From positions 101,928,001 through 101,992,000 of the forward strand of contig JBITNC010000001.1 in the NCBI GenBank assembly GCA_050084985.1: a DNA stretch of 64,000 bases, read 5' to 3'. Of this stretch, positions 24,268 through 34,754 are shown in pieces; within the stretch, counting starts at the first letter, position 1; each line of letters opens with the position of its first letter. This DNA comes from Nageia nagi. Taxonomy: Eukaryota; Pinophyta. A program made the position numbers and the translations under genes. The notes under the pieces were generated by a model. It searched no databases and was not told where the DNA came from. It saw nothing but the letters and a program-made list of their open reading frames with translations.

Positions 24268-24540
24268 TAGAACCCAAAAAACATATGCTTTTGTTTACTA
24301 TGTAAGATAAAAGTTAGAGTGAAAGTGAATAATTTTATGTATTGAAATGATTATAGGATATGCAAGAAATGATTGCATTTGAAATTGTTATAAAGTGTAG
24401 AATTCAAAAAACCTTATGCTTTTTCTCCATTTAAGCTGAAAGTTGAAGTAAAAGTGAATAGTTTCGTGTATTGCAATGATTGTAGGATATGCAAGGAATG
24501 GTTGTGCGAGAAATTGTTGTAAGGTATGCTAATTGTTTTA
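24268..24540 (+). pseudogene. Two tandem degraded PPR motifs, sense strand
   Basis: Two units of about 130 bp (about 24268-24397 and 24398-24530) are alike. The first reads ILCIEMIIGYARND and the second VSCIAMIVGYARNG, both versions of the PPR consensus VSWTAMIxGYAxNG. A third partial unit follows near 24575-24610. They run opposite to the PPR fragments on either side. Confidence 0.6.
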
Positions 24541-24610
24541 ACCAGTTTAAGGATGGACAATGACTAAAGGATTTTACTGTAAGCTAAAAGTTAAAGTGAG
24601 TAATATGAAA

Positions 24611-25129
24611 TGTAATCTAATGCTGCAAGATCTCCAATGTTAGCATCTATTGTGAATTTATTAGATTTAATGCAGTCTCCATGGAGCTCTTTTTTATATA
24701 AATAACTTTTTTTACAAATTTTGTTCAAGCGCTACTATCATTTTACTTGGTTGTTTTCATCCTTCATTTCATTAAGAATGAAATTCAATGCCATATTCAC
24801 CAATGGTGAGAGTTTTTCCAAGAATGGTCCTTCTTTAATGGACCTAAATGTAGGCTCCAAATTATGCTAATTCTAGGTTATTATGAATTCTACAAGCATC
24901 AAGCAAACAAGTCCACATTGTAGAATCAAGTAATTTTATTAGTGCTAATTATAAAGTCTTTGACTTCATTTGGATGCCCAAACATGGCCAAGAAGGTTAA
25001 CAATACATGTATTATGTTTCATTAAGGGTGCAAGCTTTAGAAAATAAGTTGGTTATTATCATAATTGCATTAGGTTTTATATGTATGGTTTTCTATTTTT
25101 TTTTACTTCATCTAAATGCCCAACATGAT
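24611..25129. other. Unassigned AT-rich DNA
   Basis: No coding feature. AAGAAGGTTAACAATACATG-type phrases resemble those in the 2.6 kb repeat, which suggests the same PPR-related ancestry. Confidence 0.3.
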
Positions 25130-25420
25130 TAAGAATATCAACCATACATGTATAATATTACATTTTGAATACATGTCTATTAGGGCTCTTATAACAAATG
25201 CATGCAAAATAAACCCACATAGAGTTATTTGTTCATGATTGTCCATTCCCTATTTTAAAGCTACAAGAGTTGCACATACAGGAAGAATACTCATAAAGTT
25301 TATTGAATCTAGTCTAAAATTTAATCAATTGCATTTTCTCAAAAGGGCCTCCAAATCATACCCATTATGTGCATATCCTATTATCATTGTAGTCAAGGAT
25401 ATTATACAATACTTTAGTTT
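25130..25420 (-). pseudogene. PPR fragment, antisense
   Basis: On the minus strand from about 25410 downward: LTTMIIGYAHNGYDLEAL, then KMQLIKF in another frame, MSILPVCATLVALK, and finally ALIDMYSKC near 25160-25185. The order matches a PLS-type PPR block. Frameshifts and stops are present. Confidence 0.65.
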
Positions 25421-25679
25421 CTACAAGGTATACATTTGCATTAAGAGTTTGGGTTTATGGTGAACCCCAAAATTGTATACATAAAAATATATACCAAAAA
25501 GTTTACATAGTAGCCTTCTATGGCTTGATCTAATATTTTACCACCTATCCAAAAAGAGTTAATATGTCAACCATACCAACAAAAAGGAGGACATTATGCA
25601 ACATCAAACTTTATTTTTCATCGTCAACCACTTTATAAGTCCATCCTCGAGGTAGAATGATTTGTTGTAGTTACAATAT

Positions 25680-26176
25680 TGTTAGAATTTGTAATGAAAT
25701 ATTGTGAATTCCTAAACTCCTTGTAAATTCAATTAATCACTTAAAGGATATGTAGATACCTTAAGGGATTAATTGAATTCTTTATTATGTGTGGACTTTG
25801 ACCTAACCATGGGGTTAGTTGGTAGGTGAAAGTTAGGTCACACATTTATTGTAACCCTAACCTTACCCTTGGGTTAAAGGGAGGTTAGGGAGGTGCTCTC
25901 AAGCTATAAATAGAGGGCCTCTCCTATTGTAACATATCTAAGTTTTGAGTAAGATTACTCTACTTGGTTGTGTAGGAGAGAGCAAGAGAATAGTTGTAAG
26001 AGGCATAGTTGAGAATAAGAGAGCTAGTTGTGGATGTACTCCCAAGGAGGGAGGAACCACATTACATGGTGTTATATTGTGTGATGAGTTAGTAGCTTGT
26101 AGATGTTACATATTGAATGTGATTGAGCTTTCTATAGTCTTGGACCTTAGGAATTAGATCTAGGTTAATTCCAACA
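25680..26176 (+). mobile_element. E2 5' LTR
   Basis: TGTTAGAATT...ATTCCAACA, 497 bp. The 70-codon frame inside it recurs in the 3' LTR and has no family resemblance, so it is not called as a gene. Confidence 0.97.
25904..25911 (+). promoter_or_regulatory. E2 LTR TATA box
   Basis: CTATAAATAGAGGG is a strong plant TATA box in the middle of the LTR. The equivalent is kept in the 3' LTR and, inverted, in both E3 LTRs. Confidence 0.75.
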
Positions 26177-26178
26177 AG

Positions 26179-26190
26179 TGGTATCAGAGC
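26179..26190 (+). other. E2 primer binding site
   Basis: TGGTATCAGAGC, two bases after the LTR, is complementary to initiator methionine tRNA. Confidence 0.9.
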
Positions 26191-26273
26191 TTGGTGTGGA
26201 AGCTCTTCTCCTTGGTGTGGAAGCTCTTCTCCTTGGTGTGGAAGCTCTTCTCCTTGGTGTGGAAGCTCTTCTT
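26190..26273 (+). repeat. 21 bp x 4 perfect tandem repeat after the PBS
   Basis: CTTGGTGTGGAAGCTCTTCT plus C, repeated four times with one change in the last copy. E3 has a single copy at the equivalent place, so the expansion is specific to E2. Confidence 0.95.
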
Positions 26274-26744
26274 CTACATTTTGGAGTTTGTCAAATTTGG
26301 AGATCTTAATCCTATTCTTCATTGTGAGGTAAAAGGTTTGCAAAGGTATAACCTTCTATCCTTCTTTAACTAAGTTCATTATGATACTATATTTTGTATG
26401 ATTATGCTAACTCAATGTTTTAGCAAAAGTAACTTCAAATACCATAATATATTTTTTGCTACTCTCTTCTTACTAACAATATTTTATGTTAGTAATATAT
26501 TTTAATGTACAAAGAAAATGAATTTTTTTTTTTGTGAGCAAAAATATATTATGATAGTATCTTATTGAAAATATTTTTCAAATAGTCTTTTGTGAAAAAT
26601 ATCATAAAAAAAAAGGGAGGAAGGTGAAATTTTTTACATATGTTATTGTAAAGTGGAGGACTTTATTTACAAGTTTTTTTTTTTTTTTAATATATTTTTC
26701 AAAATTTTTTGGGGGGACAAAATAATACAGTTGACAAATAAAAT

Positions 26745-27790
26745 TAAAATTTCGAAATGCCATGTCAAGATGCAAAGTTTGCAGGATATGCTGAGAAGCC
26801 TTCTTTCGACGTGATGCATGGTGCCAACAAGTTTCATGAACTGAAATGATTACAGGAGATGCAAAAAAAAAACGGATATGTGGAAAGAGTCTACGAATTG
26901 TAAAACTGCATTTTTTTTGCTGTGTATAATGTGGAGACAACTGAAATGTTTTACCAACATTAATGTGCTTATACTGCGATCAATTTCATGTACCATCACC
27001 TCTCCCTCGCGAATTGTTTGATATGCACCAAACGGCTACTTTGCAATGGAAAGAGCAGGCACACGAGTTGTTTGTCCACATGCCTGATGCAGTCACAGTT
27101 TCCTGGACAGCCATGGTCGCAGGATATGTTACAAAATGAAATTGTTTGACAGAATGCCTTCTGCAGACCACTGTTGGCCTTCCCACGCGTAGCTCTCTTC
27201 CTAGCTCTCCGCCTTCTCCTCGCCTCCTCCCGTACGTGCGAGACTTGGCCTGATCGTAGGATTGGCACCACCCGGATACGATGAGCATCTGACGTCGCTG
27301 GCTCCCTCCTTCCTCGCTGGTCTTCACGGCCTGCGCTCCTCCCACCAACTCCTCACATGGCTCCCTCCTTCCTCTCTGGTCTTCGCGGCCTGCATCCAGT
27401 GATATACTCCTCACACCGGCTATGCTTCTCCTCCTCTCGCTTGCATGATGCAGACACTGGTTCATCAACTGCACTGATCGCTGGATATCCACAAAACGGA
27501 GATGTTGAAGGTTCCACGTGATTTGTTTGACCACGATGCAGACAACGTCGCTTGGCCTGATCACAGGATATGCACGCAAGACATGCCCCAAACCGCTCAG
27601 TTGACCCGATCCGCGTCTTCCTCCTCCCTCGACTGAGCTCTTCCTCTCCCTCGCCAGCTTGCAGAGCCACAACGCTTCCTTCTTCTTCTCTCACCATCCA
27701 GTCCTCTTCTTAGCCTCCATGAAAGTCCTCCTCCTTCACACAGTCAAGGTTGATGGCTGTCCACCTCCTTCCAAGTCTTCCAAGTCCTCT
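26745..27790 (+). pseudogene. Captured PPR gene fragments in the E2 leader
   Basis: A GC-rich island inside AT-rich leader. In the sense direction of the element several broken PPR motifs can be read: VSWTEMITGYA-like (near 26790-26865, written as LFRRDAWCQQVS.TEMITGD), QAHELFVHMPDAVTVSWTAM then VAGYVTK (27045-27136), ALIAGYPQNGDVE (27465-27510), and RDLFDHDADNVAWPDHRIC (27517-27570). Between them lie GC-rich CTCCTCC-type stretches of unknown source. Several fragments, shifted in frame, suggest shuffled or decayed PPR exon sequence. Long minus-strand frames here are by-products of base composition. Confidence 0.65.
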
Positions 27791-28539
27791 TAAATACCTT
27801 AGTTTGGTTTTTTGACCACCTACACTTCTAAAAAGCAACGTGTCTTTTTTGTGAAAAACAAGGGGGGGTCATCTTTTTCACCTACTAAGCATTTAAGGAT
27901 TATTGACTTAGGACAAAGCATTAAAAATCATTTAAACTAGGGGTATGGGTCTCCTATTCCACCTTTCAAGTTCTCTAAAAATCCCTACTCCCCTTACATG
28001 CACTTAGGAGTACTTAAAATAAAATCTTATTTTCTCCTCCAAATTTAATGCTTAATTAAAAGGTGCACATGCATAGTACTTTAGTCTAAAGTATGCTATT
28101 TTTTTAAGTACAAAAAAAAAAAGGGGGAATTTTTTTTAAAATACATCCCTTCTAATCCAAGTCTTAGCATACAAATTGGTTCTCTAAGGATAAAACTTTA
28201 AGTAACAAAGGGGGGGGCCTTGGTATAAATTTTTTACTTAAATTTTATCTAGATGCATGTATCTTATTTGAAGACTAAAACATGCTTAGGACTTAAATTT
28301 CTAATGCATGATGCATGCTTACGTAAATTTTTAAGTCATGATAGAATGCATGTTATAAGTATGCTTAAATGTTAAGAATGCATAAGTATGCTTAGGACTT
28401 AAATTTTAATGCATGATGCATGCTTACTTAAATTTTTAAGTCATGATACAATGCATGTTATGAATTAAATACTAAGTAGGACTTAGTTCTTATGTTTAAT
28501 TCATTAAGTGCTTTGAGCAAAATATGAACAATGTAAAAG

Positions 28540-29150
28540 TCCTTTAGGGGTTAGAACAAAACCCATTGGACTCAATTTTTTTTTTTTTTTTTTTTGGCCT
28601 TTTTAAGGTTTCAAGTTCGTGTGGATGGAGTAATTTTTTCACCTTACTTTATATTTTTTGCACCTTTGCTTATACTTGCAATACGCAAAAATGTGAAAAG
28701 TAACCCCTAAAATGAATACATCCGCACGTATTTTCCACAACATGACTTGTTTGGGGAGCCATGAGGTGAGGACAGGGCAGACTGGAGCCCTTTTAGTCCG
28801 AAGAACCGAGTGGTGGTAAGTCCGTCTTAATTGCCCCTAAGACCTCTGTTGGATTGGACATAACTCTATTAGGTGGACAGGCATGTGTGTAGTGATACCA
28901 CATGTCCGCACGTCCATTCAGGGATTATCCTGATAACCTAGGAGGAAAACTGAAACCCTTAATCAAGATAATTAAAATGGCCGGTCCAAGATACGTCGGA
29001 TCCTTGGAAAATAGTAAGTACTTCTCCTTGTGAGAGTATATCACTGACCAAGGTGAACTGGTTGAGGACTGGTAGTACTTGGGCTCCTCTTGTGTGGGCA
29101 TCCAGGTGAAGGCCTAATTCTATACAAGAAAACAACCCCAACTTTATCCT
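28540..29150 (+). other. Conserved leader block, E2
   Basis: Counterpart of the blocks in E1, E3 and E4. Includes CATCCGCACGTATTTTCC, GGAGCCATGAGGTGAGGAC, the CATGTG/CACATG hairpin at 28880-28907 with loop TGTAGTGATAC, GGGATTATCCTGATAACCTA, and GGCATCCAGGTGAAGGCCTA. It has no frame of note, yet is among the better conserved parts of the leader. Confidence 0.75.
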
Positions 29151-29277
29151 TCTATGGATCGTGGTTAATGAGTTTACACATGTGGGACATGTTTGCTTAT
29201 TAGTTGTTTTATATGTATAGATGGAAAAATTGTAAAAGTTTGCATTCTTATTGCATATTTATTTGTTTTTTGTAGCA

Positions 29278-32200
29278 ATGGTTGAAACCTTCGTTCCCAA
29301 GCACATACTCGATGGTTCCAACTTTGGAATATGGGAACCACGTATGAAAGCAGAGTTACAAGCAAGAAAACTGTGGCAGACAGTTAGTGAAGATGCGGTT
29401 GCTCCTACCGATGAGAAGGCTCTTGAAGTATACAACTCAAAGAATGAGTTAGCAACTTCTATGATATACCGTGCAGTTTCAGATGATGTCCTTCTCATGA
29501 TTTCTTCATCAACTTCAGCAAAGGAAGCTTGGGATCGGTTAAAGAAAATCTATCTTGGGTCCAAATTTTCAAGGAGGTTTACCATTCTACAAAAGTTGTT
29601 GCAGTATCGACAAAGTGAAGATGAAAGTGCCTCCATCTACTTAAACAAAATCATTGACCTCAGGACACAACTGGTTGGTTGTGGATGCAACTGGATCAAT
29701 GATGAGTTCATGGTCTTCATCATTCTACAAAGCCTTACTTCAAAGTTCAGCAACTTTGTCACAGTTATGGAAACAAGGCTCGATGATGAAGAAGATGTCA
29801 TCTCACTTGACAACCTCTCTAGACTCCTTCTGAAGCATGAGGAAACGTTGAATAAGAAAATGTTGAACCCTTCTCAAAAGGACAATCATATTGCTCTAGG
29901 AGCAACTAAAACTCCTTTCAAGAAGAAGTTCAAACATTACAAAGATAACAAATCCTCATCCTCCTTCAGAAAGTATGAGAAAAAGGGCAACAACAACAAC
30001 AATCATGGCAACTACAGGCACAGGAATGATAAAGCTGGATCAAGCAATCCAACACCTACAGAAAAGTTTGATGGAAATTGTAACTTTTGTGGCATCTTTG
30101 GTCACAAAGAGTATGATTGTCGCAAAAAGAAATATGCTCAAAAAGGTAAGGGACATGCAAATGTGAAACATTTCAATAATACAAAGAAGAACAAGCATGC
30201 TGCTTCTGTTGCCTTCTACTCTACGACTCAAACTATTTCAGATGATTGGATTGTTGATTCAGGATGCACTAATCACATGTGTTATGAAAAGGATAAGTTT
30301 GAAAACTTTCATAAGTACCAAAAGGACGCAGTTGTGATTGGTGATAATACAGTGCTTGATATTCAAGGAATAGGGAGTGTGAAGATTCATGGAAAGGTTC
30401 TAGATAATGTCTTCTATGTACCTAAACTAAGGATGAATCTTATCTCAGTAATTCAGATTACAAGGAAAGGATACTCATTTGAGTTTACCTCACACTCCTG
30501 GTGCATTAAGAAAGGACTTGCCACTTTCATGAAAGGATCCATAAAAGATGACCTTTATATCGTGGATCAAGTTCCTACAAAGATATGTCTTGCTGCAAAT
30601 GTCTGTTCAAAGGGCAATCTTTGGCATCATCGATTAGGGCACCTTAACCACAAGAGTATTCAAGATATGAAAAATCATGAACTTGTGGAAGGTTTACCTA
30701 ATATTACACCCACAATTGGTCTTTGTGAAAGGTGCATTCTTGGAAAGATGAATAGGCAAAAGTTTGACAAAGATAAAGCAACTCGAGCTTCTCGTCCTCT
30801 TCAGCTTGTGCATTCAGATTTGATGGGTCCGTTCCAGACTAAGTCCCTAGGGGGAGCTTCTTATGTTCTGACCTTCATTGATGATTTCAGTAGGATGACA
30901 TTTGGTTATCTACTTGAGCACAAGGATCAAACTTTTGACAGGTTCAAAGATTTCAAGGCACTTGTTGAAAATCAAACTGATTTCAAGATCAAGATGCTAA
31001 GATCTGATAATGGGGGTGAATATAATAGCAATGAGTTTAACGACTATTGTGTTAAACATGGGATCAAGCGACAATTCACTATCCCTTACACCCCTCAGCA
31101 AAATGGAGTTGCTGAAAGAAAGAATCGCACCATTATGGAAATGGCAAGGTGCATGTTGGGTAACCTTCCTAGTTTCTTATGGGGTGAAGCTGTTCACACT
31201 GCTATTCACACCCTAAATCGGTGTCCTACTAAAGCAGTTGAAGGTAAAACTCCATATGAAGCATGGACAGGAAAGAAACCTAATATCTCACACTTCAGGG
31301 TCTTTGGGTGTGATGCATTTGCCTTCATTACTTCAGAGAAAAGGAAGAAGTTGGATCACAGATCAGAAAAATGCATCTTTGTGGGGTATGATAATCAGCA
31401 TAGAGGTTACAGGCTCTACTCCTCAACCCATAAAACAGTCTTTGTTTCTAGGGATGTCAAGTTCAATGAACTTCCTGAGGATTCGCCTTCTCATGATGAG
31501 GTATCTGTTTCAGATGATTCTTCACCTGCTCCTAACTGGTTGGATGATAATGTAGAGAAGTCACCACAAGAGCAAAATTCTCCAGCTCAGAGAATTACAA
31601 GAAGTATGACCTTGAACAAATCCTTATTTGCCAAAATTGATAATATGAATGAGCCATCAACTTTCAAAGAAGCTTCCAAGCAAGAGTGCTGGATGGATGC
31701 TATGAAAGTTGAGTATGAGGCGCTCATGAAAAATGAAACTTGGGATTTGGTTCCTTATCCCAATGCGAAAAATGTGATTGGAAATAAATGGATATACAAG
31801 GTTAAGTACAATTCTAATGGAGAAATTGAGAAATACAAAGCAAGGTTAGTGGCCAAAGGATTCGCTCAGCAATATGGCATTGATTATGAGGAAACCTTTG
31901 CTCCTGTGGCCAAGATGCCTACTGTTAGGATCATCCTTGCTCTTTCTGCAGCTCAAGGTTGGAAAGTTTTTCAACTTGATGTCAAGAGTGCCTTTCTCAA
32001 TGGTGACTTGGATGTTGAAATCTACATGAATCAACCAGAAGGGTTTAGTCCAGAAGGAAAAGAGTCTCTTGTGTGCAAACTCAAGAAGTCTTTGTATGGA
32101 CTTAAGCAAGCACCTAGAGCATGGTACAAGAAAATTTCAGGATTCTTTGCAGATATTGGTTTTTCCAAGTGCTTCTCAGACTCAGATCTCTATGTACTCA

Positions 32201-33197
32201 ATCAGGGAAAAGACGTGGTCTTAATTCTCCTTTATGTGGATGATCTTCTTATAACTGGCAATAATATTGCAATCATCCAAGAGTGCATATCCAAACTCAA
32301 GGCAACATTTGAAATGACTGATTTAGGTCTATTGCATTACTATCTTGGGATGCAAGTATACCAATATAAAGATTGTACTTATCTTAGTCAATCTAAGTAT
32401 ATATCAGACATCTTGCAAAAGTTTGGAATGGAGGAGTGTCGATATGCTGCAATACCTGTTTCTCCTGGAATCATTGTATCACTGAGCTCAGATTCTCAGT
32501 TGGCTGATGCTACAGCCTATAGACAATTGATCGGTAGTCTTCTGTATTTGACTATCTCTCGGCCTGATATTGCCTTTGCAGTGAATCTGATGGCACGATT
32601 CATGCAAAAACCATATGTTGAGCACCTCAACGCTGTTAAGCAAATCTTGAGGTATGTGGCAGGGACTAAGGATCTTGCTCTTAAATATTCCAAAGTGCCC
32701 TCGATTGTTCTCTCAGGGTTCTCCGATTCTGATTATGGGGAGATAGAGATGATAGAAAGTCAACCTCTGCATATGTGTTCAGCATTGGTTCAGGTGCTAT
32801 CTCTTGGGCCTCCAAGAAGCAACCTACAGTGACTCTTTCTACCACCGAAGCTGAATATCGAGCCATGTCTGTTGCCGCTCAAGAAGCTATTTGGCTAAGG
32901 CATCTTCTGAATGAAATTGGGTATAAGCAAAATGACCCATCTCTTATTTCTTCAGACAATCAATCGGCTATCTCCTTGGCTAAGAATCCTGTGTTTCATC
33001 AGAGAACCAAGCATGTGGAAATCCAAGCCCATTTTATCAGGGAGAAGGTTCTAGATGACATCATACACTTGCAGTATTGTCCATCTACTGAAAACTCCGC
33101 TGATTTGTTCACCAAGCCCCTTCCTGAAGCTCAGTTCAGCAAGCTTAGGGATTCTCTCGGGTTGGTGAAGTTGCCCTCAAGGGGGAGTGAAGCTTGA
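29278..33197 (+). CDS. E2 copia Gag-Pol polyprotein (one frameshift)
   Basis: Start chosen at 29278, which is conserved in E1 and E3 and follows the putative acceptor; an in-frame ATG at 29251 lies upstream. Approximate residue positions: UBN2/DUF4219-type gag 1-230 ([12 protein letters not shown]); zinc knuckle [14 protein letters not shown] 268-281; aspartic protease [11 protein letters not shown] about 323; pre-integrase [12 protein letters not shown] about 449; integrase DDE at HSDLMGP (about 514), RSDNGGEY (about 575) and [10 protein letters not shown] (about 612); [14 protein letters not shown] about 900 and YVDD about 987; RNase H with [11 protein letters not shown] to the end. The frame breaks at 32737-32740, where E2 has four Gs and E3 has five; RNase H then continues in another frame (32775-33197). 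The element copies itself through RNA into cDNA and integrates. Confidence 0.95.
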
Positions 33198-33256
33198 ACT
33201 TTTGTTAGTGATGACAACTTCACCTCTAAGAGGCTTCTTTTTGTTGTACATTCCAG

Positions 33257-33770
33257 ACCTCCGTGGTGAGTTTGCTCTGCGTGAGAAACTCGTTGTACAA
33301 CTATTGTTATATAGTGTTGATTATTTTACACCTCCGTGGTAAGTTTGCTCTGCGTGACAAACTTGTTGTACATTTTACACGTCCGTGGTAAGTTTGCTCT
33401 GCGTGACAAACTTGTTGTACAATTTTTGAGCATATAATTTATATACCTCTGTGGTTAGTTCGCTCTATGTGAGGAACTTGTTGTACATTCCAGACCTCCG
33501 TGGTGAGTTTGCTCTGCGTGAGAAACTCGTTGTACAATTTTTATGCTCTATTTTACACCTCCGTGGTAAGTTTGCTCTGCGTGACAAACTTGTTGTACAT
33601 TCTATACCTCCGTGGTGAGTTTGCTCTGCGTGAGAAACTCGTTGTACAATTTTTGAGCATATAATTAAATATACCTCAGTGGTAAGTTCGCTCTGCATGA
33701 GGAACTTGTTGTACATTCTATACCTCCGTGGTGAGTTTGCTCTGCGTGAGAAACTCGTTGTACAATTTTT
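33257..33770 (+). repeat. E2 3' hairpin array (nine units)
   Basis: Nine units of 42 bp (starting near 33258, 33331, 33381, 33446, 33495, 33558, 33607, 33673 and 33722) share CCTCCGTGGT, an arm, a CTCTGCGTGA loop, the matching arm and GTTGTACA. Arm pairs come in three matched forms: GAGTTT/AAACTC, AAGTTTG/CAAACTT and AAGTTC/GAACTT. Spacers of variable length separate them. It lies just past the gag-pol stop. Confidence 0.95.
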
Positions 33771-33811
33771 TATGCTCTATTAATAATCAACACATGTCTA
33801 TATAACAACAA

Positions 33812-33859
33812 GTGACTATGAGTGATGGCTTGGCATCTCCGTGATGACTCATAGTGCAC
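33812..33859 (+). repeat. E2 second 3' hairpin
   Basis: Arms GTGACTATGAGT and ACTCATAGTGCAC pair over about 12 bp with one bulged base, around the loop GATGGCTTGGCATCTCCGTG. E3 has one counterpart (42004-42051) and E4 has three. Confidence 0.85.
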
Positions 33860-34252
33860 CATTGATCAGTTATTTATAAGATGGCATTATTTGATTCTCT
33901 TATTTGAATATATGATGCATCTAACTAATTTTGTTCATGAGTTGCTTGTAGCATGCAGGATCTCCTTTAGAAATGCAGGTTACTCACCTTGTGAAAGCAA
34001 GCTCATGGAGACTCACATGTCAGCTTAAAGTTGATCGACTACTATGTACAGTGAAACCAGTTGTGGTTAATGATTGTATTGTAAACCATTTTTTGTCAAA
34101 TGGTAATGTAGTGAGTCTCATACTAGTTCTCAAAAAGATTCTCAAATATGTAAATGTTCTCATCTCCACTTGTATCTCTATGGAGGAGAACTCTCTCTTA
34201 CTCTCTCTCTTCTCTCTTCTACGCTCTATCCAAATATTACATTAAGGGGGAG
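33860..34252 (+). other. E2 3' untranslated tail and polypurine tract
   Basis: No coding frame of note. It carries a CT-rich run (about 34195-34230) and ends in the polypurine tract TTAAGGGGGAG at 34242-34252, the plus-strand primer for reverse transcription. The E3 counterpart is at 41613-42000 on the minus strand. Confidence 0.85.
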
Positions 34253-34749
34253 TGTTAGAATTTGTAATGAAATATTGTGAATTCCTAAACTCCTTGTAAA
34301 TTCAATTAATCACTTAAAGGATATGTAGATACCTTAAGGGATTAATTGAATTCTTTATTATGTGTGGACTTTGACCTAACCATGGGGTTAGTTGGTAGGT
34401 GAAAGTTAGGTCACACATTTATTGTAACCCTAACCTTACCATTGGGTTAAAGGGAGGTTAGGGAGGTGCTCTCAAGCTATAAATAGAGGGCCTCTCCTAT
34501 TGTAACATATCTAAGTTTTGAGTAAGATTACTCTACTTGGTTGTGTAGGAGAGAGCAAGAGAATAGTTGTAAGAGGCATAGTTGAGAATAAGAGAGCTAG
34601 TTGTGGATGTACTCCCAAGGAGGGAGGAACCACATTACATGGTGTTATATTGTGTGATGAGTTAGTAGCTTGTAGATGTTACATATTGAATGTGATTGAG
34701 CTTTCTATAGTCTTGGACCTTAGGAATTAGATCTAGGTTAATTCCAACA
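34253..34749 (+). mobile_element. E2 3' LTR
   Basis: 497 bp, identical to 25680-26176 except one base near 34441. Confidence 0.97.
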
Positions 34750-34754
34750 AATAT

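Larger units (their letters stand above)
26329..29275 (+). other. E2 leader, putative 5' intron carrying cargo
   Basis: Donor GAG|GTAAAA at 26326-26334, with a second donor AAG|GTATAA 17 bases later (GT at 26346). The acceptor, a T-rich tract ending TTTTTTGTAG, ends at 29275, two bases before the gag ATG. Equivalent sites occur in E1 and E3, and the donors in E4. Splicing would place gag close to the capped 5' end. Not verified by RNA. Confidence 0.6.
25680..34749 (+). mobile_element. Complete young copia element E2 (9.07 kb)
   Basis: Flanked by a perfect 5 bp target duplication AATAT (25675-25679 and 34750-34754). Both LTRs are 497 bp and differ at one base (C at 25868, A at the matching base near 34441). 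It has PBS, a 3.1 kb leader with captured PPR sequence, one long gag-pol frame with a single frameshift, a 1.05 kb 3' region with hairpin repeats, and a polypurine tract. About twice the size of a typical 5 kb copia element because of the leader and 3' region. Confidence 0.97.

Noticed and set aside
25945-26157. 70-codon frame in the E2 LTR, repeated at 34518-34730
   Set aside because: Repeated only because the LTRs are identical; no homology and no conservation in E3 or E4 LTRs.
26986-27672. 228-codon minus-strand frame and overlapping frames at 26996-27271 and 27353-27697
   Set aside because: They lie antisense to readable PPR scraps in a GC-rich patch where stops are rare; composition is Arg/Gly/Ser-rich with no domain.
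31010-31555. Extra frames inside E2 pol (31010-31216, 31238-31555, 31846-32109)
   Set aside because: Shadows of the gag-pol frame on other frames or the opposite strand.
33257-33770. CRISPR-like array
   Set aside because: Repeats are regularly spaced but spacers are related, the host is a plant, and the array belongs to a copia 3' region.
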